DNA of 64,000 nucleotides from Yinghuangia sp051388915 (GCF_051388915.1 NZ_JBPKBH010000002.1:372001-436000), one strand, 5' to 3'; positions 36,013 to 44,183 are shown, counted from the stretch's first letter. The notes: a model not told the origin generated them from the sequence alone. Translations and numbers: made by a program.

Positions 36013-36964
36013 GGCTCTGGGCCCGCAGTTTCGGGAGGACCTCGGCGCCGAGGGCGCGGATCTGCTCACGGGCCGCGTCGGCGGTGACGCCGGGGACCTG
36101 CACGCGGAGGTTGAGGCAGGTGGCGCCCGTGTCGCGCACGGTCGCCGCGAGTTCCTCCGCCAGGGCGGCCGGGTCGTCGTGGCAGACGAACCCGGTGTCG
36201 CGCCAGTGGCGCTGCGCGGCCTCGGGCGTGTACGAGGCGTACACGTCGCGCTGCCGCTCGAACGCCTCGCGCGGCGGGTCGCCCAGCCACACGCGGCGGA
36301 TCAGGACGCGCGGCTGCGTCCCCCCGGCCTCGACGTACCGCTCCGTCAACTCCCGGATCCGGGCCGGGTCCGACGCGCCGTCGTAGATGATCCCGGCGCC
36401 CGCCGCGGCGGCCCGCCGCACGGCCGGAGGGCTCATCGCCGTGCTGATCACCGTCACCGGCGCCTTCGCGCACGCGGCCAGCGCGCGGTCCCCCTCCAAC
36501 TCCCCCAGCTCCTCGCCGCGCAGCATGCGGGCGAGGCGCGGCAGGCCGTCGCGGAACCGCGGCATGGCGTCGTCGCGCGGCACGTCCATGACGTTGAAGT
36601 CCAGGTCCAGGGCGCCCGGTGCGACGCCCACGCCGACGCGTCCGGGATGGCGTACCGCCAGCCACGCCACTTCCTCGGCGAGCATCGCGACCGGACGCAG
36701 CGGCAGGAGCACCGGGCACGCCGCGGCCCAGCCGCGCGGCATGCGGTCGAGCATCCACCCGGCCACTTGCAGCGGGTTGGGCAGGTAGCCGGCGAACCCG
36801 CCGTGGTGCTCGCTGGTCATGACGCCGTCGAAGCCGGACTCCGAGGCGGCGGCCGCGTGGCCGAGCAGTTCGGCCGCGACTCCCGCCGCGTCGAGTTCGT
36901 TGTGCGGATAGATCCGCAGGGAGATCGAGCCGTCCGCGAATGCCGCCGAGGATGCTGCTGCCAC
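36005..36964 (-). CDS. LLM-class (luciferase-like) flavin/F420 oxidoreductase
   Basis: 319 residues from GTG 36964, which has GGAGG seven bases upstream; earlier in-frame codons lack this. Luciferase-like marks: FDGVMTSEHHGGF, PVLLPLRPVAMLAEEVAWLAVRHPGRVGVGVAPG, and the Ala-rich AGAGIIYDGASDP. The TIM-barrel enzyme would use F420 or FMN to oxidise or reduce a small molecule. It is first in a possible three-gene unit with two SDRs. Confidence 0.9.
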   Translation of the reverse strand: MAAASSAAFADGSISLRIYPHNELDAAGVAAELLGHAAAASESGFDGVMTSEHHGGFAGYLPNPLQVAGWMLDRMPRGWAAACPVLLPLRPVAMLAEEVAWLAVRHPGRVGVGVAPGALDLDFNVMDVPRDDAMPRFRDGLPRLARMLRGEELGELEGDRALAACAKAPVTVISTAMSPPAVRRAAAAGAGIIYDGASDPARIRELTERYVEAGGTQPRVLIRRVWLGDPPREAFERQRDVYASYTPEAAQRHWRDTGFVCHDDPAALAEELAATVRDTGATCLNLRVQVPGVTADAAREQIRALGAEVLPKLRAQSLT

Positions 36965-37118
36965 GCCGAAGCCTCCAGTCGCCGCCCCCGACGGAATTTG
37001 ATCAAGCAACGGCCGGAGCGTAAACCGGTCATCCGTTGATGACAAGGGCCATTGCGGCACGCGGAGCGCCGGATGCGTCACTCCACGCGCCCGACGGGCC
37101 CGCGGCGGTTCACGGACA

Positions 37119-37150
37119 GAGGGGCCCCGACCCGAAGGCCGGGGCCCCTC
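37119..37150 (-). terminator. Strong GC hairpin downstream of NOS gene and tRNA fragment
   Basis: An 11-bp perfect stem (GAGGGGCCCCG / CGGGGCCCCTC) with a 10-nt loop lies 9 bp beyond the tRNA 3' fragment, in the position a tRNA terminator would occupy. It would also end the NOS message. Confidence 0.8.
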
Positions 37151-37158
37151 CGCGCACT

Positions 37159-37186
37159 GCCGGGTGACGGGACTCGAACCCGCGAC
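37159..37186 (-). pseudogene. Detached tRNA 3' end (T-arm and acceptor strand)
   Basis: On the minus strand the sequence reads as a tRNA T-arm, GCGGG-TTCGAGT-CCCGT with a perfect B-box (GGTTCGAGTCC), followed by an acceptor-like CACCCGG and a discriminator base. The upstream 50 bases contain no D-arm, anticodon arm or matching 5' acceptor strand, so this is not a working tRNA gene. Such 3' ends are what site-specific integration into a tRNA gene leaves at the far boundary of an element. Confidence 0.7.
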
Positions 37187-37228
37187 GCGCGCGGACGGTG
37201 CGGGCCGCGGACCCCTGCTCCCGCCGCC

Positions 37229-38614
37229 CTACGCCGTGTCGCTCGGCGCCTCCCCGTTCGCCCGGCGTATCCCCTCCGGATCGAGCCGGTAGGCGGGGGT
37301 CAGGTCGGCCTCGTCGTAATACCGGTGGTACACCGGCGTGAGGCCGCCGGAGACCGGCGGGACGATCCAGCTCCAGTCCGCGGGGCACACCCGTCCCGCG
37401 TCCTCCTCCTTGCGCAGGTGCCGCAGGAAGCGGACCGACTCCGTGTGGTGGTCGGCGATCGTTGCCCCCGCGCAGTCGAAGGAGTGCAGGACGGCGCGGT
37501 TGAGCTCGACCAGCGCGCGGTCGCGCCACAGGGTGCGCTCGCTGGAGGTGTCGAGGCCCAGCAGGCGCCCGATCTCCGGCAGCACGTCGTAGCGGTCGGC
37601 GTCGACGAGGTTGCGTGCGCCGATCTCGGTCTCCAGGTACCAGCCGTTGAACGGGGCCGCGCCGTACGAGATCCCGCCGATCTCCAGGCGCATGTTGGAG
37701 ATCGCCGGGATCGCGTGCCACAGCAGCGCCATCTCGCCGACCGAGGCCACCTCCGGGTGCTCGATGGGGACTTCGTGCACCGCGTCGGCGGGCAGCTCGA
37801 ACCAGGTGACCGGGTCCTGGTCGGTCTCGACGAGGAGCGGCAGGACGTCGAACCGCGTGCCGGGGCCCTCCCAGCCGAGTTTGCGGGCGAACGCGGTGAA
37901 ACCCGCATTGCGCCCGTCCCCGAGCCGGGTGCCGTCGTCGTGCTCGTACCCCGCGTACCGGACGAGCTGCTCGTTCCAGATGCGGACCCGGCGGCCGGCG
38001 GGGCTGTCGGGGGCGAACACGGTGATGGTCGGGCGGATCCGGCCGCCGCGCCAGGTGGTGCGCAGGTGCTCGAAGCACTCGGCGGCGACTTGGGGGGCGC
38101 GGTGCACGTGGCGCCGGTCGCGGATGTGCAGGCTGTTCCAGTAGAGCCGCCCTATGCAGCGGGCGGAGTTGCGCCAGGCGACACGGGCGCCCCAGGTGAG
38201 TTCGGCGTTGGTGTGGACGTACGTTCCGGTTTCCTCCAGTTGGGTGCGGACCGCAAGCCAGCGTTCGGCCAGGCCCGGCGTCTCCGTCTCCTGGTGGTAC
38301 TGCTCCAGGAAGTCCCTGGCCTGCGCGTGCTCGACCGGACTCGACGCGGGCCGCGGTGGGGGGGCCGCGGCGGGCGGCGCGAGGGCCGGCGGCACGGGGA
38401 CCGGGGCGGGCGGCGCGAGGGCCGGCGGCGCAGGGACCGGGGCGGGCGGCACGGAGGCCGGCGGCACGGGGGCCGGGGCGGGCGGCACGGAGGCCGGGGG
38501 CACGGGGGCCGGGGGCCCCGCCGGTGCTCCGGCGGCCGGCGGGGCGGTGGGACGCGGCGGAGCCTGCTGAGGCTGTGCGGCGGCGGACGGGCGGATGAGT
38601 TGCTCGGTCAACAT
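37229..38614 (-). CDS. nos: Nitric oxide synthase oxygenase with Pro/Ala-rich N-terminal extension
   Basis: 461 residues, against about 360-400 for usual bacterial NOS. The oxygenase domain makes NO and citrulline from arginine. The haem Cys is Cys153 in WRNSARCIGRLYW, the arginine-binding Glu is Glu311 in MRLEIGG followed by PFNGWY, and the pterin-side HHTESVRF and DWSWIVPPVSGG are present. Like other bacterial NOS it has no reductase domain. Residues 9-92 are an almost pure Pro/Ala/Val extension in VPPAPVPP-type repeats, surely disordered. ATG 38614 has GAGGAG upstream. It lies 47 bp after the flavohaemoglobin gene, so both are probably one transcript. Confidence 0.95.
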   Translation of the reverse strand: MLTEQLIRPSAAAQPQQAPPRPTAPPAAGAPAGPPAPVPPASVPPAPAPVPPASVPPAPVPAPPALAPPAPVPVPPALAPPAAAPPPRPASSPVEHAQARDFLEQYHQETETPGLAERWLAVRTQLEETGTYVHTNAELTWGARVAWRNSARCIGRLYWNSLHIRDRRHVHRAPQVAAECFEHLRTTWRGGRIRPTITVFAPDSPAGRRVRIWNEQLVRYAGYEHDDGTRLGDGRNAGFTAFARKLGWEGPGTRFDVLPLLVETDQDPVTWFELPADAVHEVPIEHPEVASVGEMALLWHAIPAISNMRLEIGGISYGAAPFNGWYLETEIGARNLVDADRYDVLPEIGRLLGLDTSSERTLWRDRALVELNRAVLHSFDCAGATIADHHTESVRFLRHLRKEEDAGRVCPADWSWIVPPVSGGLTPVYHRYYDEADLTPAYRLDPEGIRRANGEAPSDTA

Positions 38615-38661
38615 GCTCCTCGTGCGCGGTGCGGACGGCTTCGCGGCGGCGTGGCGGCCGG

Positions 38662-39843
38662 TCACACGGAGGCCCCGACCGCGTGGGCATCGGCGGGGGG
38701 CGTGCCGAAGCCCGTGAGAACGGGGTCGAAGTGGATCTGTGCCTGCGGCAGGCCGAGTCGGCGCAGCACGCGGGCGCTGTCCAGCACCATCGAAGGTGGT
38801 CCGGACAGGTATGCGTCGCAGTCGTGCCGCGGCCCGTACTCGGCGAGCACGTCCGCGACGCCGCCGCTGATGCCGGCCAGGGGCATGTCGGCCAGCGCCG
38901 GGCGCACGGTGAGCCACGGACTGCGCTGCGATATGCGGAGCAGTTCGTCGAGGCCGTACAGCCCGCTGTGCTCGCTCGCCCCGTAGAAGAGGTCGACGAA
39001 GCGGTGGTGGCCCGCGAAGACGATCTCTTCGACGATCGCCTTCAGCGGCGCCAGCCCGGTGCCGCCCGCCACGCACAGCACCGGGTGCAGCGTGTGGTGG
39101 TCGAGGACCATCTCGCCCATGGCGGGCCCGAGTCTGATGCGGTCGCCGACGACCGCCTTGCGGACCAACGCGTTGCTGACCCACCCGGCCGGCACCGCTC
39201 TTATGTGGAACGTGAGCAGGCCGTGGTCGCCGGGCGCGTTGGCGATCGAGTACGGCCGCCAGACCCGCGGCCACCAGGGCGTTTCGAGGGTCGTGTACTG
39301 CCCCGCCCGGTAGGGGAACGGGAGTTCGGGCCGTACGGTCACGACCGCGATGTCGTCGGCGGGTCTCTCGTGGCCGACGATCTCCGCGTTCCAGTGCGGC
39401 GGGTTGATCAGCGCGTCGGCCTCGGCTCCGCCCGTCATGAGCGTGGCCGCGGCCGCGTAGGCGCGGCCCCACGCGTCGGCGGTCGCCTGGTCCCACGCGT
39501 CACCGCTGAACCGGGCGAGCGCGGCGATCAGGCACTCGCCGACGACGGCGTAGTGCTCGGTGACCACCTCGTACTTGCGGTGGTCGCGCCCGAGGCGGCC
39601 GAGGTATCCGGCGAGCGCGTCGGCGTTGTCGAGGTCTCCGACGATGCGTACCAGTGCCTGGACCAGGCGGTCGCGCTGCGTGTCCATTGCTGGGGGGAAC
39701 AGATCGCGCAGCGCGGGTTCGCGCAGGAAGAGCAGTGCGTAGAAGTGGGAGGTGAGGTCCGCCGCCTTGGGGGAGACGACGGCGAGGTTGGCTCGTATGA
39801 GTTCTGCGTCTTGTGTGGACAAGATCGCCCTATCGCTTGACAC
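38662..39843 (-). CDS. hmp: Flavohaemoglobin (globin-ferredoxin reductase fusion)
   Basis: 393 residues from GTG 39843; a TTG at 39822 fits homologous N-termini (STQDAELIRANL) almost as well. The globin domain (about 8-140) has B10 Tyr35 in HFYALLF and proximal His88 in GRDHRKYE. The FAD domain has RPYSIAN (196-202), the NAD domain GGTGLAPLKAI (260-270) and a C-terminal LTGFG. Flavohaemoglobins oxidise NO to nitrate with NADH and O2. As the upstream gene of an NOS operon it could protect the cell from NO, tune its level, or feed electrons to the reductase-less NOS. Confidence 0.92.
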   Translation of the reverse strand: MSSDRAILSTQDAELIRANLAVVSPKAADLTSHFYALLFLREPALRDLFPPAMDTQRDRLVQALVRIVGDLDNADALAGYLGRLGRDHRKYEVVTEHYAVVGECLIAALARFSGDAWDQATADAWGRAYAAAATLMTGGAEADALINPPHWNAEIVGHERPADDIAVVTVRPELPFPYRAGQYTTLETPWWPRVWRPYSIANAPGDHGLLTFHIRAVPAGWVSNALVRKAVVGDRIRLGPAMGEMVLDHHTLHPVLCVAGGTGLAPLKAIVEEIVFAGHHRFVDLFYGASEHSGLYGLDELLRISQRSPWLTVRPALADMPLAGISGGVADVLAEYGPRHDCDAYLSGPPSMVLDSARVLRRLGLPQAQIHFDPVLTGFGTPPADAHAVGASV

Positions 39844-40044
39844 TCCGGCAACGTGGCGACGCGTCGTCGTATCGGCCCGTGGCGAGATCGTCGCTGTGGG
39901 CCAATGGCCAAACACGATGTGCGTTGATCGGGTGTATGCGCAAGTCGAGCGACCGGTTCCGGTTCTGCCGTGCCGGAAGTCTGCTAAGTGAGCCTTTTGC
40001 CGGTTACGCGCGTCATCCCAAATCAGTGCGTATGAGTATGGACA

Positions 40045-40075
40045 GGATGCGCGGCTCGATGGCCAAGATGCGCGG
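40045..40075. promoter_or_regulatory. Direct repeat upstream of flavohaemoglobin-NOS operon
   Basis: GATGCGCGG occurs at 40046-40054 and 40067-40075, exactly 21 bp (two helical turns) apart, in the 244-bp region before the operon. It may be a regulator site; the region also holds a short plus-strand open frame of doubtful meaning. Confidence 0.35.
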
Positions 40076-40087
40076 CCGGTCCGCGAC

Positions 40088-40915
40088 CTAGTTCCCGGCG
40101 GCTTCGCGCTCCGCGGCCTTGTCGGCCTGGAATCCGTCCTCGTCGCGGCCGCGACGCCAATATCCGGACACCGAGAGGTCCTCGCGCGCCACGCCCCGCT
40201 CGTCCAGCAGGTGCCTGCGCATCTCCTTCACGGTATCGGCCTCGCCGTGCACGAACGCCTGGACGCGCCCGGCCGGGAAGTCCAGCGCGCGCAGCGCCGC
40301 GGGGAGCGGTGCGGCGCCGTCCGACCGGTGCAGCCAGGTGATCCGCGCGTCGCCGGGGGTCGCCAGGTCCTGCTCCTCCTCGGGAGACGCCACCTCGATC
40401 AGCGCCCGGACCGGCACGCCCTCCGGGACGCGCGCCAGCGAGGCGCCAATCGCGGGCAGCGCGCTCTCGTCGCCGACGAAGAGGTGCCAGTCGGCGTCCG
40501 TGCCGGGGGCGTACGCTCCGCCCGGGCCGAGCAGGAGCAGCCGGTCCCCCGGCTTCGCGTTGGCCGCCCAGGGTCCGGCCAGGCCCTCTTCGCCGTGGTA
40601 GACGAAATCGATGCTCAGCTCGCGGGCCTCCGCGTCGATGTGCCGGACGGTGTACGTGCGCGTCACCGGCCAGTCCGCACGCGGCATCTCGGCGCGCACG
40701 GCCTGCATGTCGAGCGGCTCGGGATACGTCACGCCGGGCCTCGGGAAGAGCACTTTCACGTACGCGTCCGAGTATCCGTTGTCGGCGAAGCCCGCGAAGC
40801 CTTCGCCGCCCGCGGTGACCCGCACCATGTGCGGGGTGATCCAGCGCGTCTCGCGCACCACCAGGTCGATCACGGAGCGGCGGTTGCGAGCGGGCGTGGT
40901 GATCGGTGTGCTCAT
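40088..40915 (-). CDS. Siderophore-interacting protein (ferric-siderophore reductase, SIP type)
   Basis: 275 residues from ATG 40915 after GGAGGAG. FAD-binding: RTYTVRHID followed by IDFVYHG and GPWAANAKPGD; NAD(P)H side: LFVGDESALPAIGASL, VRALIEV and FVHGEADTVKEMRRHL, with C-terminal SGYWRRG. SIP enzymes reduce ferric siderophores to release iron in the cytoplasm. An iron box 64 bp upstream indicates repression by the DtxR-type regulator DmdR/IdeR when iron is plentiful. Confidence 0.94.
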   Translation of the reverse strand: MSTPITTPARNRRSVIDLVVRETRWITPHMVRVTAGGEGFAGFADNGYSDAYVKVLFPRPGVTYPEPLDMQAVRAEMPRADWPVTRTYTVRHIDAEARELSIDFVYHGEEGLAGPWAANAKPGDRLLLLGPGGAYAPGTDADWHLFVGDESALPAIGASLARVPEGVPVRALIEVASPEEEQDLATPGDARITWLHRSDGAAPLPAALRALDFPAGRVQAFVHGEADTVKEMRRHLLDERGVAREDLSVSGYWRRGRDEDGFQADKAAEREAAGN

Positions 40916-40978
40916 GGGTGCTCCTCCACCGGCGGGCGGCGATGTCGGCGGACGGGCTCCGCCGTCCGACACGGGAAA

Positions 40979-40994
40979 GTTAGGCAAGCCTAAC
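40979..40994. promoter_or_regulatory. Iron box (DmdR/IdeR operator)
   Basis: GTTAGGC-AA-GCCTAAC, a perfect palindrome, followed by C. It matches the streptomycete iron-box core (TTAGG..GCCTAA) and precedes the siderophore-reductase gene. Confidence 0.85.
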
Positions 40995-41083
40995 CAACGA
41001 TAACCGGTGGGGGGCGGGTGTCTCTTCCCTCCGCTTCCCGGCGGCCCGGCATGGCAGTCGGACCAACTCCCTAGAATGCCCGG

Positions 41084-42994
41084 ATGAGCACGCTCGACGG
41101 CACCGACGACGCGCACATCGACGACGCGCACGACGTACTGCGGAGGGTCTTCGGCTACGACTCCTTCCGCGGCGAACAGCGGGAGATCATCGACCACATC
41201 GTGGCGGGCGGCGACGCCCTCGTGCTCATGCCGACCGGCGGCGGCAAGTCGCTCTGCTACCAGATCCCGGCGCTGGTCCGGCGCGGCGTGGGCGTCGTGA
41301 TCTCGCCGCTTATCGCGCTGATGCAGGACCAGGTCGACGCGCTGACCGCGCTCGGCGTCCGCGCCGGGTTCCTCAACTCGACGCAGATGCCGCACGAGCG
41401 CCAACAGGTCGAAAAGGCCTTCCTGACCGGCGAGTTGGACCTGCTCTACCTCGCCCCGGAGCGGCTTCGGGTGGACGCCACGATGCGGCTGCTCGACCAG
41501 GGCACCGTCTCGCTGTTCGCGATCGACGAGGCGCACTGCGTCGCCCAGTGGGGCCACGACTTCCGGCCCGACTACCTGGCGCTGTCCGAGCTGCACGAGC
41601 GCTGGCCGGACGTCCCGCGCGTCGCGCTGACCGCCACCGCCACCCCGGAGACCCACCGCGAGATCGCGGCGCGCCTCCAGCTGGACGCGGCGCGGCACTT
41701 CGTCGCGAGCTTCGACCGGCCCAACATCCAGTACCGCATCGAGCCCAAGCAGGAGCCGAAGCGGCAGTTGCTGCGCCTGCTGCGCGAGGAGCACCCGGAC
41801 GACGCCGGGATCGTGTACTGCCTGTCCCGCGCTTCCGTCGACAAGACCGCGGAGTTCCTGGTGCAGAGCGGCGTCACGGCGCTGCCGTACCACGCGGGGC
41901 TCGACGCCCGGACGCGCGCCGACAACCAGGCGCGGTTCCTGCGCGAGGACGGCGTGGTGATGGTGGCGACCATCGCGTTCGGGATGGGCATCGACAAGCC
42001 GGACGTGCGCTTCGTCGCGCATCTCGACCTGCCCAAGTCGGTCGAGGGCTACTACCAGGAGACGGGGCGCGCGGGGCGCGACGGCCTGCCGTCGACCGCG
42101 TGGCTGGCGTACGGGCTCCAGGACGTCGTGCAGTTGCGCAAGATGATCGACGACTCGGAGGGCGACGCGGCGCACCGCCGCCGCCAGGGCGCGCACATCG
42201 ACGCGATGCTGGCGCTGTGCGAGACCGTCGAGTGCCGCCGCGTACAACTGCTCGCCTACTTCGGCGAGAAGGGCGCGCCCTGCGGAAACTGCGACACGTG
42301 CCTCAGTCCCCCGGCCGCCTGGGACGGCACCATCGCGGCGCAGAAGGTGCTGTCCGCCGTCTTCCGGCTGGCCCGTGAGCGCCGCCAGAAGTTCGGCGCC
42401 GGGCAGATCATCGACATCCTGCGCGGCAAGAAGACCGCCAAGGTCATCCAGTTCGACCACGACACCCTGAGCGTGTTCGGGGTCGGCGAGGACATGGACG
42501 ACAACGCGTGGCGCGGCGTCATCCGCCAACTCCTCGCCCAGGGACTGCTGTCGGTCGAGGGCGACTACGGGACGCTGGTGCTGACGGACGCGAGCGGCGA
42601 CGTCCTCGGGCGGCGGCGCGAGGTGATGCTGCGGCGCGAGCCCGAGCGGGCGGCGCGGTCGCGGTCTTCGGGCTCCTCGGGTTCGTCGGGCGGCGGGAAG
42701 GCCAAGGGTGGCAAGGCGGTCGTGGACCTGCCGGAGGAGGCCGTGCCGGTCTTCGAGCGCCTGCGGGCGTGGCGGGCGGCGACGGCGAAGGAGCAGGGCG
42801 TCCCGGCGTACGTCGTCTTCCACGACGCCACGCTGCGCGAGATCGCGGCGAGCGGCCCGGCGACCCTGGTCGACCTGGCGGCCATCGGCGGGGTCGGCGA
42901 GAACAAGCTCAACAAGTACGGGCAGCAGATTTTGGACACGCTCGCGGGGGGCGGGGATGGCGAGGGGCCGGAGGAGGCGGGAGCCGAGGAGTGA
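41084..42994 (+). CDS. recQ: ATP-dependent DNA helicase RecQ
   Basis: 636 residues. Helicase core: Walker A PTGGGKS (50-56), DEAH box (148-151) in FAIDEAHCVAQWGHDFRPDY, motif V/VI IAFGMGIDKPDVR and QETGRAGRDG. The RQC zinc site has CETVECRR and CGNCDTC. A Ser/Gly linker (SRSSGSSGSSGGG, about 525-537) leads to an HRDC domain (about 550-625). It unwinds DNA 3' to 5' in recombination and repair. Remnants of a second copy of its 3' end lie just downstream at 43010-43100. Confidence 0.96.
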   Translation: MSTLDGTDDAHIDDAHDVLRRVFGYDSFRGEQREIIDHIVAGGDALVLMPTGGGKSLCYQIPALVRRGVGVVISPLIALMQDQVDALTALGVRAGFLNSTQMPHERQQVEKAFLTGELDLLYLAPERLRVDATMRLLDQGTVSLFAIDEAHCVAQWGHDFRPDYLALSELHERWPDVPRVALTATATPETHREIAARLQLDAARHFVASFDRPNIQYRIEPKQEPKRQLLRLLREEHPDDAGIVYCLSRASVDKTAEFLVQSGVTALPYHAGLDARTRADNQARFLREDGVVMVATIAFGMGIDKPDVRFVAHLDLPKSVEGYYQETGRAGRDGLPSTAWLAYGLQDVVQLRKMIDDSEGDAAHRRRQGAHIDAMLALCETVECRRVQLLAYFGEKGAPCGNCDTCLSPPAAWDGTIAAQKVLSAVFRLARERRQKFGAGQIIDILRGKKTAKVIQFDHDTLSVFGVGEDMDDNAWRGVIRQLLAQGLLSVEGDYGTLVLTDASGDVLGRRREVMLRREPERAARSRSSGSSGSSGGGKAKGGKAVVDLPEEAVPVFERLRAWRAATAKEQGVPAYVVFHDATLREIAASGPATLVDLAAIGGVGENKLNKYGQQILDTLAGGGDGEGPEEAGAEE

Positions 42995-43009
42995 CGGCGA
43001 GCCCCCGAC

Positions 43010-43100
43010 TACCGTCGACGACCCGGTGGTGTCGGAGGGGACGGGGGCGACGAGCTCGACAAGCACAGGTAGCAGGTCTTGGATGCACTGGCGGCGGGCG
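43010..43100 (+). pseudogene. Decayed duplicate of the recQ 3' end (HRDC tail)
   Basis: Sequence after recQ still translates, with a stop inside, as GDELDKHR*QVLDALAAGE, which lines up with GENKLNKYGQQILDTLAGG at the end of RecQ. The preceding bases also align (gtcgac...gggg). This is best explained by an old tandem duplication. The rest of 42995-43240 shows nothing. Confidence 0.7.
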
Positions 43101-43240
43101 AGAACGGCCGCAGACCGACGACCGTCCCCTGCGGCTTGTCCGGCGGCCGGCAGTTTGCCCGGACTGACTCCTCGGTGGCTGTCGCCGGGGCACCTCGACG
43201 TCCTGCGCGAGGCCGCGCCCACCGGCGGCCCCTCCGGCGC

Positions 43241-43801
43241 CTACTCCCGCGTCGACTTCGCGGCGGCAACCTCCCCGGTCGCGCCCCGCGCGACCCTCCC
43301 CGCAAACGCATCGCAGCCCGCCTGCCAGGCCCCGTCCAGGTTCGCCCCGCGCGGGAAACGGCCGTCCAGCTCCAGCATGATCATGCCGTGCGTGAACGCC
43401 CATGCGGCACGGGCCAGATCGGGGTCCCCGCCCACCACGCGCGTGATCGGCCCGGCGGCGCGGGCCTCCAGCCCCTCCGGCAGCGCCTCGCGCGGCAGCG
43501 GCTGAGTGGTCGTCAGCCGGTACAAGTGCGGCCGGGACAACGCGAAGCGCCGGTAGGCGAGCGCAACCGACGTAACACTCGCGTCCCGCGCCTCGGCCAC
43601 CTCCAACGCCTCGGCGGCGGCCTCGAAGCCGACCGTGATCAGCGCGATCTCGACGGCCGCCTTGTCCGGGAAGTGCTTGTAGAGCGAGGGCGCGCGGATG
43701 CCCACCCGCTCGGCGATGCCGCGCATGGACATGGCCTCGCGTCCTTCGGATTCGAGGAGATCCAGCGCGGCGTCGACGATCTGCTGTGCGCGCTCACCCA
43801 C
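43241..43801 (-). CDS. TetR/AcrR-family transcriptional regulator
   Basis: 186 residues from GTG 43801. Helix-turn-helix at about 4-50 (RAQQIVDAALDLLESEG, SMRGIAERVGIRAPSLYKHFPDK). The C-terminal domain has WAFTHGMIMLELDGRF, common in TetR proteins of the WHG type. The GTG overlaps the stop of the upstream DUF4260-like gene by 8 bp, so the two are co-transcribed and coupled. A 15-bp palindrome before the operon is the probable autoregulatory site. Confidence 0.92.
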   Translation of the reverse strand: MGERAQQIVDAALDLLESEGREAMSMRGIAERVGIRAPSLYKHFPDKAAVEIALITVGFEAAAEALEVAEARDASVTSVALAYRRFALSRPHLYRLTTTQPLPREALPEGLEARAAGPITRVVGGDPDLARAAWAFTHGMIMLELDGRFPRGANLDGAWQAGCDAFAGRVARGATGEVAAAKSTRE

Positions 43802-44150
43802 GGCGGACCGTCCGGGCGATCGCGAGCCGGGTGAGCCAGCCGAGTCCGGCGGTGAACAGCGGCGGCCACACGACCGGCGTGACGGTGTAGCCGACGAGGA
43901 CCGCGGTCGGCAGCCACGCGTTGTGCGCGAGTGCCAGGACGCGGCGGTGCCCGGCGGCGAACCGCGCGGCAGCGTCCGGCAGCAGGAAGAACAGAACGGC
44001 CGCGGCGGTGGTCGGGACGCCGTACTTCTGCGCCTCGAAGACCGCGAACGCGGCCAGGAAGAGCGCGAGCGCGCCCCACGCTCCGGTGCGAACCCACGCA
44101 CCCGCGCGGCGGCGGGTCGCGGGCTGACGGGCCAAGGTCTGGGTGCTCAT
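43794..44150 (-). CDS. DUF4260-like small membrane protein
   Basis: 118 residues from ATG 44150 after AGGGGG. Three to four hydrophobic helices (GALALFLAAFAVFEA, AAAVLFFLLPDAA, LPTAVLVGYTVTPVVWPPLF) with the KYGVPTTAAAVLFFLLPD and ALAHNAWLP elements that recall DUF4260. First gene of an operon with the TetR repressor, which it overlaps by 8 bp. Function unknown; an inducible membrane-stress or efflux-accessory role is conceivable. Confidence 0.75.
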   Translation of the reverse strand: MSTQTLARQPATRRRAGAWVRTGAWGALALFLAAFAVFEAQKYGVPTTAAAVLFFLLPDAAARFAAGHRRVLALAHNAWLPTAVLVGYTVTPVVWPPLFTAGLGWLTRLAIARTVRRG

Positions 44151-44183
44151 CGTGATCCCCCTGAATCGACGGAAGCGACTCCC

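Noticed and set aside
37140..37240. Considered as a complete tRNA gene
   Set aside because: Only the T-arm and 3' acceptor strand are present; no anticodon arm, D-arm or matching 5' strand.
26159..38614. P450 plus NOS as a thaxtomin-like tryptophan nitration pair
   Set aside because: The genes are 10 kb apart, not co-transcribed, no thaxtomin NRPS is present, and the P450 does not show TxtE features I can recognise.
39990..40091. Short plus-strand frame ending MSMDRMRGSMAKMRGRSAT
   Set aside because: Only weak ribosome binding site and no family; it overlaps the promoter region of the NO operon, so it is left as a regulatory region.
40088..43222. Open frame of over 1000 codons on the minus strand across recQ
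   Set aside because: It is the antisense shadow of recQ joined to the real siderophore-reductase frame; the protein is Arg/His/Gln-rich nonsense upstream of ATG 40915.
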